Below are positions 1-11,672 of a DNA stretch of 64,000 nucleotides, piece after piece (position 1 is the first letter of the stretch; each line of letters opens with the position of its first letter). The position numbers and the translations under genes are program-made. The notes under the pieces were generated by a model that was not told the DNA's origin, made no database searches, and worked only from the letters and a program-made list of their open reading frames with translations. Source of the DNA: Lunularia cruciata (Eukaryota; Streptophyta; Marchantiopsida; Lunulariales; Lunulariaceae); the NCBI GenBank assembly GCA_948567375.1, contig OX419757.1:36146001-36210000 (forward strand), in the 5' to 3' direction.

Positions 1-473
1 GAAAACTTACCTCATCTGTTAAGCTTCTTTGCCGCTCCACCACCCACGAGGCTTTCATCTATCAAATGTATTATCCACATGAATAATGGCAAAAGTATAA
101 GTCAAGTTGGGTGAATTGGCAAGGGCTGAAAAGCAATTTCCAATAGGGTCCTTTATAGATACCACCGTTTCAGAAGCCTCTATAGCTTGAAGGAATCACC
201 ACTTGAGGGTCTTTGAGCAATCCATAACGATTCGACCCAACATTAAGTGGTAGAAAACCCAAAAAGTTGAAACTGTACTTCTTAATTTCTGTGTCTTAAT
301 ATGGTGAATATCATGAACTTAAAATAATTTATGATCTCCAATTTCTTTCCTCTTGAAGATTGCCTCTTTTTACATGTTTCTCTCTATCCTAGCTTGTTTT
401 TATGGATACTTCTGTATCATTTTAGATTCAGAGCTACGTGGATTTGACACTGAATGGACTCTTTTAGAAAACA

Positions 474-500
474 CTTAGTAGTGGGGTCCCCACTACTAAG
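474..500. repeat. 27-base palindrome
   Basis: Two perfect 13-base arms (CTTAGTAGTGGGG and its reverse complement) flank a single central T. The transcript or a single strand could form an almost loopless hairpin. No gene is attached, and it may be a remnant of a small inverted-repeat transposon. Confidence 0.7.
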
Positions 501-594
501 AGTAGATAATGTTTTTTTTCTCTCCATTTATGATATATGATATACACTAACCCAAATAATAACATATCTCATAACATATAACTATTTTTCATAT

Positions 595-705
595 CGACTC
601 AAATGGGACTTAGCCCCATTTTACCTATTTTGTATTTTGTCGCACCCCAGTAAGGCTTGATGGGGTCTTCCCATCCTTAGTGTTTTCTACGCGGTAGCCC
701 TTTCC
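595..705 (+). repeat. Fragment of the non-LTR element 3' tail
   Basis: The stretch matches the 3' tail at 17,742-17,850. It has a TAGCCCCAT segment, then GGCTTGATGGGGTCTTCCC, then CTACGCGGT. The rest of the element is absent, as expected for a 5'-truncated insertion. The similarity was judged by eye. Confidence 0.55.
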
Positions 706-2800
706 AATGATAACACGAATCGGTGTTTTACTGTATAAGATAGTGAACGATCGAGGTTGCTACCTAGCCTCCACGTGGCGCCCATCTAAGTGTGGAGGCA
801 AGCATCGACTGCTTGGCGCAAACTCGCGTAACAGCAACAGTAACATGCTGTATACAGATCTTGCATGTAAGTACGATTAGCAATTTACAATGCGTAAAAA
901 CTCTCATTTACTGCGTGCACACCCCAAGACTACAGTACTCAGTGGGAAAAGATACTGAAGAAACTGCCCTGCTGAGTATAGCGACTGGATGCCGACACCT
1001 GGCACTCAAGATACGTATGTGAGGTTCAAGAAAACAGCAACTCGTGTGAATTCTTACTTTAAAGAAGTCTATTTCTGAAGCGTTGTAAAGATGTTGTCAT
1101 CCTGATATTAATTGCTCGCACCCAATTTACGCTAAGGTGGGCCCGACCAGTAGGTTCTTTTCTCCTGCGTAGGCACATGCCACGGTCGCTCTCACATGGC
1201 TGAGAACCGCAGCCGCACGGCCGGAGGAGACGATCTCCGTTACCATGGGTAAGCTTGCGCTTGGAAACTGGTGCCAGTTCTCTCACCTTCGGCAAACTTC
1301 AGCTTGGTCGCTACCTGGTAATCGTCGACACCGGGTAGAGAAGACTCCGACAGGGAAAACCGGTTGTGATCCGGGATACACGATGGATTGGCTAAACTCC
1401 ACCGGATACAGCAAGTCCAATATCGTGCCGGTACCAGTGCGTTTCCATGTCATATCTGTATATGCTATTTTATCGTTTTTGTGAAGACGGATACCGCCTT
1501 ACAGCAGCCAGCCGTGTGAGCGCCACAACAATTGTAAGTCAGAAATTGTATCGACATATGAAGTCCCATCCCACTTTGTTGTTCTGACATTGTAGGTCTT
1601 TGTTACTCATTCTGGTGTGTTTGAAGCTTAGCTCCTCTTAGGATTTATTCTTGTTCGGCTTGATGGATCTTCCCATTCTTCTTGTTACCGTATACTCTTG
1701 TAAGTTTAGGGTGTTTACCATATAGTTTACCATATACTCTTGTAAGTCTCTGTCAGTTTCCTCCTTTTGCACACCCTAGTTTTTGTTCCTATCTTGCTCT
1801 ACGTGCTCTACGTGTTCTCTTTGCAGTGACGAGGTCGAAAGTTGGATATAATGAGGCCGATAGATATTCTCCACTACCCGGGCCAGCTCAAACCTTCCAA
1901 GAGGAATACGGGACCAAATGAGAATCGAAGGAACACAATATGGGGTTTCAAATGCAGACTTTACGGGTAACCGTAAAAGAGATAAGGGTTTCAATGGTGC
2001 AGAGATTACAGTAGTGGATGGAGTTTTCGATAAAATTTGAAGCACTTCTTTAGAGAGAAATTCTACAGAGTCAAACACCGAAGAAGGAACGGGGGGAATA
2101 TTTGTTTTGGTGATGAGCAATTAAGGATGCTGGGTAACGAAGAAGTATTATATGGCAAGCCTTGGGTGTTTTCGTTAGACTATAAACAAATAATTTTTCA
2201 AAAATTTCAACAAGAATGGGCTACATTCCACCTTCAACTCTGCTGTTCCCACGTTTTATCCATATTTTCTCATTTCCATTTAAACTTTTCTTGCGCCAGA
2301 ACGTCACAACACAGCAGGTTCGACTCATAGCTATTGGGTGTGGGAGCATGATAGGCTCCCAGAGAGCGAAACTAACCGATTCTAAAGTTAGTCAAAATTG
2401 GAAGAAAAGAATGCAAAAAAGACCTCAAGTGGGGCTTCGCTTTGCAGGAGTTGGGGGTGGGGGGGCGGCTAAACGGAGGCGGCATCCACTTCCTGGAAAT
2501 CAGACTCTATCTTTAGCTAATAATCCAATCCAATAAGAGCAAAAGATGGGGATATGCTCGCGCTGTACTTGGGTTGTAGAAGCCCTCGACTATTGGTCAT
2601 TGGACAAAGCACTTTTTGCAAATTGTTGAGTCAGAAACCGAAGGAAAGAGACTTGATCCGGAAGAAACACTTAACACAAAGAGTAAAATTCAGCGGTGTA
2701 ATTGAGTGAATTTGATCCATTTCCTTGCCATCGCTGATCAGTCAGTAGTTATTGTTGAGCTCTCGATCTTGTTGCTATTGCTGCAGTGGAAGTAGCTAGA

Positions 2801-4207
2801 ACTGTTGACTCGAGGTAGAGATAGGAGAGAGCGACGGGGAGGGAGAGAGCATTGACTGCTGATTAGAGGGGTGAGAAAAAGGTGAGGTCAGAGAAGAGGT
2901 GCTCGGGGCGTGTGGTAAGAGTGTGGGTTTGTGTGGCTGTGTAGCTACATGTGGAGGATTGACACTTAGATCGACCACAAATCGGTCTCCAGAACAGACA
3001 CCAGGGAGACAAAGGGGATACAGAGTTCTCCGCGAAGCAAAGAGGCTGGCTTGACATCGGAGGAGGAGGCCTTGGAAGAAATTGTGGCTGTCAGCCACGA
3101 AAGGACCAGCACCAGGGGCGTAGAAGATTTTGGGCTTTGAGCTTGCAGAAAGAAAAGAGAAGAGAGGAGAGGATAGGAGAAGAGAGGACTGATTTTGTCA
3201 CATTACGGAGAAGTTGCGGATGTTTTGAGAAGTTTAAGTTTTGAGAAGAGGATTCCATTGTGGGTGCCTCTGATATAGACCGCTCGGTGCCCAGTGGAGA
3301 GCCAGAGAGGCAGAGGAGTCAAGGGGGTTGGATTTCGTAGCCAGTGTTTGTAAGAAGCTGTTTTAACGAACAGAGCTTTGTGGGGGAAGGAAGACAAAGG
3401 AGCGATTCCGAAGGGCTCCGTGGGTGAGAATTCTAAGCAGCAGCTGATCAGGCTGAGCCAAGTCGACTTTAGAACGGGCAGTTATCGACAGAGGTAGCCG
3501 AGTGCCGACCGAGCGACAATTCTCCATTCCAATCTATTCGTCGCCTTCATTCGCGACTAACAATAGAAGAGGAGGAGAAGTAGCGGAGTTGTCGAGAAGA
3601 CGGGTTTTGGTAGCGCCAAAGTGCAGTTCGAACCAACGGCCTCGCAGCAGACTTCGAGAATCAAAATCTGGTAAGAACGCGTCGAAAGGATGAGCTGTTG
3701 GTTAAGGGCTTAAAGACCTTATAAACTTTTGAGAATGCAGTTTTGTGACAAAGAGTTAAGGCGGTGGACCGGTGCTGGGTAGAGATTCAAAGGGTCGAGA
3801 AATATGTTTGCCATCCACGCGTGGGTATTTATTGCGGAGTCTCATTCTATGCAGTTTATGCAGTTCCCTTTCGATACGCTGATTGATTGACGGATTGGGC
3901 ATATTGTCCCTGTGAGGGAGTAATGCATGCATACCTCTCGCCATGAATGAGAGAGCCAGGGTTGCTGAAGTTCTTTTTGTCCTTGTTAACAGACATTTAC
4001 AGAGGTAATAAGGGAAGAATTTTGCAGTCGGTGAATGAGGTGATTACCGATTCTACGTTCTTTCTGCAAGGTTCTGGAATTCAGTGCAACCATCCTTCTT
4101 GGAAGCGAAGCACTTGACTGACTAAGAACCGAACAAGCGCGGTGGTGGAAAGATGTTGCGAGTTGCTGTATACTGTAGTGCTTGATGATCATGACAAGTA
4201 AATCGAG
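2801..4207 (+). promoter_or_regulatory. Probable promoter and 5' leader of the Nudix-like gene
   Basis: The stretch is GA-rich, notably 2810-2905 and 3150-3190. An in-frame TAA lies three codons before the ATG at 4208, so the coding region does not extend further upstream. A possible leader intron starts at a GTAAGA near 3671 and ends at an AG near 3991 or 4001, which would give a spliced 5' UTR. Transcription start and intron are inferred from sequence only. Confidence 0.35.
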
Positions 4208-5890
4208 ATGACTTCTTCATTTATCGTGAATATCAAAGGGGCCACTACTGCCCCTGCATCATCACTTAAGAACAACAGTGCTTGCTTTGATTCTACTAGT
4301 AAGGACCCAATCTCAAGTTCGAGTGTTTCTGCCAGGAGAGCCGCCGAAATTCGAGGGACTAAATCCGCAAGTGTCAAGGTGGGGCTGCCTAGAACTGTAA
4401 GCCTGTGCGACAAAGTCCTTGGTGGTGGCGGTAGTAGTAATAGTAGTCAAGTACGAGGAAGTGCCGGTCGTCCGAGCTTACTGGATTCCGTTTGCATTTC
4501 CAGTTCTGTTGCTCCCAACAGAATCAAGCGTGCGGAGTCTCTGAGATGCTCCAGCAAGATCAAATCACCCAGGAACACCGATTCTGAAAGGAGGTGCTAC
4601 CCAGCAACGGATAGGGAGCCAGTGATAGAGGACGAGAAGGCTGAAACTTCAACCAGTGAGTTCCAGTCATCTGGTCAAGCTACCTTGAGTAAGCTTTCTC
4701 ACTTTCTTCGGGAGCTTGCCAGACAAGACTGTTGGGCAGGATTGCTGGAACCTTTCCAAGGTGCTGGTGGAAACATAAGCCCAGGAAACTACGCCTTTGA
4801 GGACTGGAAACTCAGGAGGTCAACCAGCAGTCCTGTTACGTACGATCGATTCTCTCCGAATATGACTACTCCAGACTACGATTTGCACGTCTCCATTGCA
4901 CCGTATGATCAGGATTCTGTAGCTGAGCAACAAGACCAATCGAGTGTTTCTGGATCAGGAGACTCTTCCACCCGCCTGGCTGCCCACCCATCTGGTTCTG
5001 ATATTCTTCGTCCTTCTGGGACAGTAGCTACTGCCTCTAGAAGTTTGGATGGCATCGACAGCAGCTTTGGTTCCCAGGGAGGAACAGTTTCGAATGGCTC
5101 AGCCAAAGTTAATGGATCCAAAGTAATTGGACCCGGGCCCCACGGCCCAGGGGTTTCCAGCAGAATTCGGATCCACGACAAGCCCCAGGCTGAACTGTGT
5201 CACAAAACAGCATCATGTGTCACTGCTGAGGATATCGGCTCCTGCGAAAATCTTGCCCTTTGGCTTGAGGAGAGGATAGGGAGCTCTGCTCTAAGTAAGT
5301 GGGGCAGTGCAGCAGCAACAAAGCGGGTGGCCAACCTCTGGTGCGAGCTTGTAGAAGGTGAAATCTCTTTGGAAGACAGTAGACCCCCGAAACGCACAGC
5401 TCATGTGGCCAGTGTGAAAATTAGGAACGGTCAAGGTCATGTGCTGGTGGAAGCGTATCAACAGATGGCTGATGGCAGGATCAGGCCACGAAATCGTCCT
5501 CTCTCCGAGAAGATGAGACCAGGAGAGCATGTGGAAGAAGCATGCCTGAGGGGTATTTTTGAGGAGCTGGGATGTGATATGGGAGCGAGGGAAAGGGTAA
5601 TGATGGTTCCAGAATCCTACAAAAGGGAGGAAGAAGAACGAGAATCATTCTCTTACCCGGGTCTACCTACACGGTATGTGATCCACACAATGGTTGCTCA
5701 TATCGAGCAACTTCCTTCAACGGAGTTTTCGACCGAGGAGGATGAGTCGAATCATGGAAGCAGTATGCCCACGGGAGCTCTGAGTGACGATGGTGCGAAG
5801 AGCGAGGAGTGTGGTGCTCCTGTAGGTGTCAAAAGACATTTCTGGAAGTGGGTCCCTGAAAATAAACTAGCTGATGTCTGTAGAAGGTAG
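4208..5890 (+). CDS. Nudix-like domain protein, intronless
   Basis: This 560-residue frame begins at the first ATG after an in-frame TAA and ends with TAG. Residues 1-330 are rich in Ser, Gly and Thr and look disordered, apart from a short hydrophobic stretch near 160-185. Residues 340-390 are more ordered (NLALWLEERIG). Residues about 395-560 resemble a Nudix fold. The box lies at about 434-456: it keeps one Glu (E440), Arg448 and the paired E452-E453 before Leu-Gly, but has Glu where the first Gly of GX5EX7REUXEEXGU belongs and Gly449 in place of the Glu after Arg. Hydrolysis of a nucleoside-diphosphate derivative is therefore uncertain, and a binding or regulatory role is possible. A VPE motif and an FWKWVP segment near the C terminus resemble plant proteins of unknown function. 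A possible AATAAA poly(A) signal is at 6086-6091. Confidence 0.75.
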   Translation: MTSSFIVNIKGATTAPASSLKNNSACFDSTSKDPISSSSVSARRAAEIRGTKSASVKVGLPRTVSLCDKVLGGGGSSNSSQVRGSAGRPSLLDSVCISSSVAPNRIKRAESLRCSSKIKSPRNTDSERRCYPATDREPVIEDEKAETSTSEFQSSGQATLSKLSHFLRELARQDCWAGLLEPFQGAGGNISPGNYAFEDWKLRRSTSSPVTYDRFSPNMTTPDYDLHVSIAPYDQDSVAEQQDQSSVSGSGDSSTRLAAHPSGSDILRPSGTVATASRSLDGIDSSFGSQGGTVSNGSAKVNGSKVIGPGPHGPGVSSRIRIHDKPQAELCHKTASCVTAEDIGSCENLALWLEERIGSSALSKWGSAAATKRVANLWCELVEGEISLEDSRPPKRTAHVASVKIRNGQGHVLVEAYQQMADGRIRPRNRPLSEKMRPGEHVEEACLRGIFEELGCDMGARERVMMVPESYKREEEERESFSYPGLPTRYVIHTMVAHIEQLPSTEFSTEEDESNHGSSMPTGALSDDGAKSEECGAPVGVKRHFWKWVPENKLADVCRR

Positions 5891-7860
5891 TTCTCTTTGG
5901 ATGCTTTCATCGCATCTTTTCTTTCTGTACATTACGATTTACCTTCATCATCAACGAGTCAAGCAATTTTCCCTTCTCAATCAAATAAGTCAAAGAGATC
6001 AGCGCAAAATGATCTCGAATGGGTGTTATCTGGAGTGGACATCGCTGTTCACTTCACATTTTACATTACATTACTATTGAACTGCAATAAACGTGACTTG
6101 AGGAAAGGTTTTGCCCAGGTTTTTCTAACATCTGTGGGATGCTTACTAAACCTCGCAAAGCGATTGATCGTTGCGAAAACGAAATTGAACGAAGTTCTCA
6201 GATTATACCGCATATGGTACACATTGTGTGCATGGTCGATGACTTGTGTTATCAGCTACTTGGTGTCATGACTCTCTGTAAGTCCTGTGCGGGCTTAGTG
6301 AGTTACGTAGCGTTACTACTGGATTTACTTGGTGTCATGACCGTCTGTTCTGGGTATGGAACCCAACCTCTAGGCTTTATCTTGAACATGTCAGCGTTCT
6401 AGTACTGGAGTATCTTGATTCTAGTAGCGCTTGATGAGCCCTTGGTTGATTCATCAACCACCTTCGAGTAATGCCCATGCACGTACTTAGACAGAAACCG
6501 AGTTCTACAACTTGAATCGGCCTTCTCAAACAGGGATGTGAGAGTTTGAGATGATTGAGGTCGACCTTGTCTACATCCGGCGAAGATGCATCACAACTAG
6601 CTGGTGCGAGGTTTCCAGTTGGAAGTTAGAAATGAGGGTTTCTTTCCTGAGTCTCACAACATCGGGGAACTGCCGAAATCTTGACAGCATAGGGTATCGC
6701 ATGGGACGGGGCCTATATGTCATCATCTAGAGGTAGTTGTGTTGTGGGTTCATTATCATGAAATTGTGTCTGTTGGAAAAATTCCGCTAGGTAGGTGTTA
6801 GCCTAGTTGACAAAGAAATATAACAACACGTGTACACTACACGTGTTGAGACTCTAAACGTTGTGATGTGACCCAATCCTATTTTCATGGTTCCAACATC
6901 ATAGTTTAGCAATCTTCTTCAAGAGAGGCGCAATACACCATCGCCAATCGCCAATTCTTTCTTCGAATCGCCTCTGGCTACCAGCGACTTTAATAAAGTG
7001 TTGTTTGCATCGTTTTCAACCTCCATGATATAGTCTCTATGATATCTGCCATTGCGATAATAATAAAGTGATGTTTGCATCATTTTCAATCTCTATGTTC
7101 CACTGCTTCATATTCAACCTCTTTGATATCTACCATTGCGATAATAATAAAGTGTTGTTTGCATAATTTTAAATCTTTATGATATGTTTGAGCTCTTTAA
7201 GAGTGAAATTGAAAATGAATAGAAAAAATCCCAAAATTGTCACCTGATCCAAAATTAGGTTTTCCTTATTAAAACCTAATCTATTGAATCATTCTCTTTC
7301 TCATAATTTCCCAGAGTGGACTTGGACATGGATACAGGTCATCATCATGTGGACTTTCTCGCAATGTACACATAATCTGCATATTCAAGCATCCAGGACA
7401 ATCAGTGGACCTTCAAAGTTGTCTGCCTTGCCCTGTTGAACTCGTGGAGGCATGCAAGCACCTGATGAAGAATGCTGATAGAGGACAAGCTTCCAGTTCT
7501 GAAGGCAATCCGGGAAGGTTGAACCTTGCTGACGGACAGAGATGGTATGAGATGAAACACCTCCGCTGGAGAGCACCGAGGTTTGATTCTCTTTAACCGT
7601 GAAGACATTGCATGATATATTTGCGACCAATTCTTCTGAAAGGGCATGTCCAGCATCATTACCGGTGATGGGTATCCGTTATCCGGCCTGATGATTCTCT
7701 TCAAACTTCTTTTCGTCCCTATTCCTACTTCGACCACAGATGAAACGTAGGACATGTCTTTGGGGCTTATCTTCCACGCCGATGTAACGAGACAGTAAAA
7801 TGAATTCCAACTCAATTTGAAGTTGAGATAAATTTCATTCTCAGAAAATAAGGAACGCAT
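5891..7860. other. Convergent intergenic region with a degenerate threefold repeat
   Basis: This is the 3' flank of the Nudix-like gene (+) and the BTB gene (-). It contains an AATAAA at 6086-6091 and no convincing gene. A 152-codon minus-strand frame at 7402-7860 lies just past the BTB stop and has no recognisable domain, so it is probably 3' UTR. Three diverged copies of a unit containing AATAAAGTGTTGTTTGCAT occur at about 6991, 7063 and 7143. Confidence 0.55.
6988..7185. repeat. Degenerate direct repeat, three copies
   Basis: Each unit of about 70-80 bases carries TAATAAAGTGNTGTTTGCAT, then TTTTCAA-CTCTATG and GATATCTNCCATTGCGATAA. Copies differ by substitutions and short gaps, which suggests an old tandem duplication. 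Confidence 0.6.
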
Positions 7861-10800
7861 TTAGAGTTCCCTCTTAGTTATATTACAATCTTCCGGAGAG
7901 TTCTTCTCCGCTTCTTCTAGACGTGCCATTTCCACAAGCTCTGCCAGTCTTTGGTCGAATTCTCGAGCACTCTCATCACGCTGGTCCAGTTCTTCTCCCT
8001 CTATTGCAAGCCACTTTTCACGTAAATCGTCTAATACGTTGTCAGAGTTCTCTCGGCCCTCTTTCCCAGGAGCATTGGGAGCACTAGTACGCTCTTCGGA
8101 GTCGCCTGAAGGAGGTGGAAGAGATTTTAGCATTTGTCGAAACTCAGGTGTGGCTGCGAACAACTCGAAGTTAAGCGCCATTGCATCGAGGCAGTGCTCA
8201 CGGAGCTTGGATACTCCGTACCTGGTCACATGTAGGACACATTAGCCTTGAGCATAAATAAACATCCCATCTTCATACCTGCCAATTTCCCTCTTCCCCT
8301 GACTACCAAATTCTGAAGATTTCATAAGATAGCTGAGGTAGATTTCATTCCAGGATATGCCCCGGAAGCTTGCGTAGTGTTGATTACTGAATAATGTTGA
8401 TTTTCAACTTCTCAAAATGAAAAGAAAAAAAAACCGGTATATTAAGACTTACATGTCAGAGAGGAGTAACCAATGGCACAGATCAGCAGGAGATGTTGTC
8501 TCAAGCTGCGGTAACAGAACGTCTACAACCGCACGCTTCAAAGGAAACAGAAGGTACCGTGAGGCAGCATCAAACATCTCCTCCGCCTATTATCACAAAT
8601 AAGTAGTATTACCTGTTACATAGAAGAACAAGGAACGACTTACGACACCCAATACCTCAAAGTTCATACAATCCACAGAGAGGCGAAAATGCGACATGGT
8701 TAATGTTACAGAACACAAACTTAAGTGCAAGCAAGTTCTCCAGCCTAAAGGGAACCATGCAGAACTTACTTCATCGGGGTCTATGTCCTCCACGTAGTCT
8801 GTGTAGCTGGAGAAAAAAGAAACAGAATGTAAGTCAAAGCTACGTAGGTAGTACTGCTTTTCACGAATTAGCAAGTTGAAATACCAGCGGCATGTAGGGC
8901 ATAGAAGTTCATATCTTTGCTCAAGCGTTCGTTCACCTCGCAGGTCAACTCTTTGTGTAAGAAGTACGACACACGAGTTACCAAACTATGGAATGTGGAC
9001 CTATGTCTTCATGGAGCTGGGAAACCTTAGCTTAAGATGCTTGACTGACTAAGGCAAGTCAAAACCATCAGGTTTCTCTGGAACACAGCAGCAATCTGCG
9101 GGGGGGCAATTTTTCTGCCAGAATACTTGACTATGTCACGACGATCTGCTCACAGATACTAGAGTTACTCAATTAAACTCAAAACCAACAGAAGTTGCAA
9201 ACACACAAAGGACAGCGTAAACAACTTACATATACTCCAAAAGCTTCTCAAATGCACGTGCACTCAAATCGTGCTCTTCAAGCACTGGAAGTACACCAAA
9301 TCCTCCATTCTGAGCGCTCGAGGTAGCCTTTTGGTTTTCATTCATGCGTGAAAACCTTGCTTTGAAGTACTCGGATCTCGCCGCTAGGATAAACCTGTGG
9401 CACCTAAACTCTTTCCCAGCAACAAGGAATATCACGTCTGCATGATCCTCCTCAAAGTCTTCTTCTAGCTGACCAGTAGCAGAAGCTCCCGTCGATGCTG
9501 CTAGGCGCTCTTTCTGTACTTCATCTCCAGCGGGAGAAGTGTGCTCTCTGAACTCATCTGCCTGTGAGCCATCAGCACTTCCATTTTCCGTGCGCAGAGT
9601 CTCGTGTTCTACTTCTCCAGAGGGCCATATCTCACTCTCTGTTCCTTCTCTTATAGCATGCTTACTTGAATTTGCAAGAGACAGGCAAAAAAGGCGATGC
9701 ATACACGCAGGTAGCTGCTCTTGCCAGGACAGAGATGAGCCTTGTAATATGAATCTTTTCTGAGAGTCATCAATACCTTTCAACGACTTGTAATTTGCAA
9801 ACGTTTGATGAGTAATTTCTTTGTCAAGAGCTTTCTTTAGACTCACACATTCACACACTTTACAGACACGAACTAGATCTTCCATATCGTCTACTGCCAC
9901 ATCAAGCCTGTCCGTGTAGAAGTAATGGACCAAACTAAAGAGAGCTGCAAATGTGAGCCTGCTGCTCACGAATTTAAACTCTTTACGATCTTTCCAATCT
10001 GTTGCAAACTTGCGTTTGAAGTACGGAGATCGAGCTGCCAAGATTGCACGGTGTGCCTTCATCATCCTTCCTGATACGGAAAATGTCACATCTGTTGCCA
10101 AAACATCTGATTCTTCGACCTCAATAGCTAGTCTTGGACTTTTCTTAAGTCCAAGACTTGGAGTAGCTGAACTGCCTTCTGAACTTACAGAGCTGGACTC
10201 CAAATACATTAAATTGGCAGGTGAGTTGAGGAAAAGCTCTCGTAGTGAGCGGGGCAAGGGTGCAAGAGGAGGAGGTCTGGCCTCAAAGGCCTTCAGAAGT
10301 TTCCGGACTCTCAAATTTAGAGCAGCATAGTGACATCGGTCCCCATCGAAGGTATTCTCACTACATATGGCCCCAGATGCCAGCAACATAAGGGCAGCAT
10401 CGAGGTGACCTGCAGAAGCACAGATACCAATCCTAGCTCGTAAGGTATCCTGTCTTTACAACAATATTTCTCTGTAGAGAAAAATCAAGGAAGGGAAAAA
10501 ATCAAGATCTCAGGAGTAGTAGTCGACGAGATTCCTCTTTGACACACGATTCATTACGAAATTCAGGGGTTTATTATTTTACCTACTTCAAAATTCAGTC
10601 TAACCAATAGCGCAAGCTCAAGTTCAATCCTTTATCTCTTTCTATTTATGATATGAAGCCATTCAAAGCAAGCAGTTCATCTAGGGTTTAGCAATTCGAA
10701 TAAACGCACGCATCTACCGAATTACGCAAACGCACGCATCTACCGAATATCTCTTTCTATTTATGATATGAAGCCATTCAAAGCAAGCAGTTCATCTAGG

Positions 10801-11672
10801 GTTTAGCAATTCGAATAAACGCACGCATCTACCGAATTACACTTGACTCCTGCTGGATGTGTTCGTTGACAAAGTCGTTGAGTAAACTACTACAAGATTT
10901 TTCTTCGCAGGCATTCGACTCTCTGTTAAATGGTGGACACATTTGCTTAAATGTTCAGCTCAATCAGAAGAAATTCTTCTTTGACGGAGCAAGAAATGGT
11001 GACAAGGTCATATGTTCCAGCCGATTAGATCAAGTTTACTCAAAGTGCAGCTAAATAGATTCATATTACATCTGATATAGAATCCGTGCTTAAAGACGAT
11101 CATACAATGACTGTCTCATCAACATGGACCTCAGGTTCATTACAGTCAGTCTGGTTAAGAACCTAAAGTGGAACAAGCAAATGATTTTGTACGTATTTTG
11201 CTCTTGATCAGTCCTTTCCTTCTGTAGTTTCACAGACAAGATCCGCACACACTACTACTTCAGCTCAAATTTTCGGGATCTTAATAATTCCGAGCAAACC
11301 GGCACTGTTCCTGTCACCAACCTTAGCTTACATTTGAATATTCCAATTTACATATATTTACATCAAACAAAAATGAATCCAGAGGTGAATTGAGGTACAG
11401 GAATATAGCCGGGAGGATTCAATTCCACACGGCGTTCAGAAATCACCTGCCAGGCAAGCATAGTACAGAGCAACAGAATCCCAGGCGTCTCTGGAATTCA
11501 CATTCACCCCCAGGTCCAGCCAGAAGCTCAGCCTCTCTACATCCCCTGCCCTTGCTGCCTCGTACACATCTCCAGTCGGCACTTTCTTGCGAGGAAGTTC
11601 GGGACCATCCGGGTCCTCGTCATGGAAAATCGCATCAAGTTCTGGGTCCAATTCTGCCCACTCTGGAGCCAT
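7861..11672 (-). CDS. Ankyrin and double BTB/POZ protein (At2g04740 / ABTB1-like)
   Basis: Five exons join in frame: 11447-11672, 9230-10409, 8770-8806, 8453-8586 and 7861-8221, all with GT-AG introns. Together they encode 645 residues plus TAA. The ATG at 11672 is the first after an in-frame TGA. Residues about 30-95 form ankyrin-like helices ([13 protein letters not shown], then [12 protein letters not shown]). BTB domain 1 spans about 180-257 ([20 protein letters not shown]) and BTB domain 2 about 397-500 ([20 protein letters not shown]), followed by a BACK-like helical part and an acidic, coiled-coil-prone C terminus. Proteins with this order resemble Arabidopsis At2g04740 and animal ABTB1. 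BTB domains usually dimerise and many bind Cullin-3, so a substrate adaptor for ubiquitin ligation is the likely but unproven role. Exon 3 is only 37 bases. Intron 1 holds a tandem duplication. Confidence 0.9.
10634..10855. repeat. 115-base tandem duplication in BTB intron 1
   Basis: A unit starting ATCTCTTTCTATTTATGATA at 10634 recurs at 10749, essentially identical over at least 100 bases. Each copy contains CTAGGGTTTAGC, a telo-box-like motif, and a CGCACGCATCTACCGAAT segment that is itself doubled at the junction. The near-identity suggests a recent event or gene conversion. Confidence 0.85.

Larger units (their letters stand above)
1..2800. other. Intergenic region upstream of the Nudix-like gene
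   Basis: No reading frame here looks like a gene: the open frames are below 115 codons and lack recognisable domains or splice-linked partners. The stretch holds a 27-base palindrome (474-500) and a fragment of the non-LTR 3' tail (about 595-705). A weaker match to that tail is near 1655-1690. A G-rich run (GGGGGTGGGGGGGCGG-like) lies near 2452-2468. Confidence 0.6.

Noticed and set aside
1776-2120. 114-codon minus-strand open frame
   Set aside because: No domain was seen and it overlaps another frame on the opposite strand. Nothing supports expression.
7402-7860. 152-codon minus-strand open frame
   Set aside because: It begins right after the BTB stop codon, has no recognisable domain and is most simply 3' UTR.
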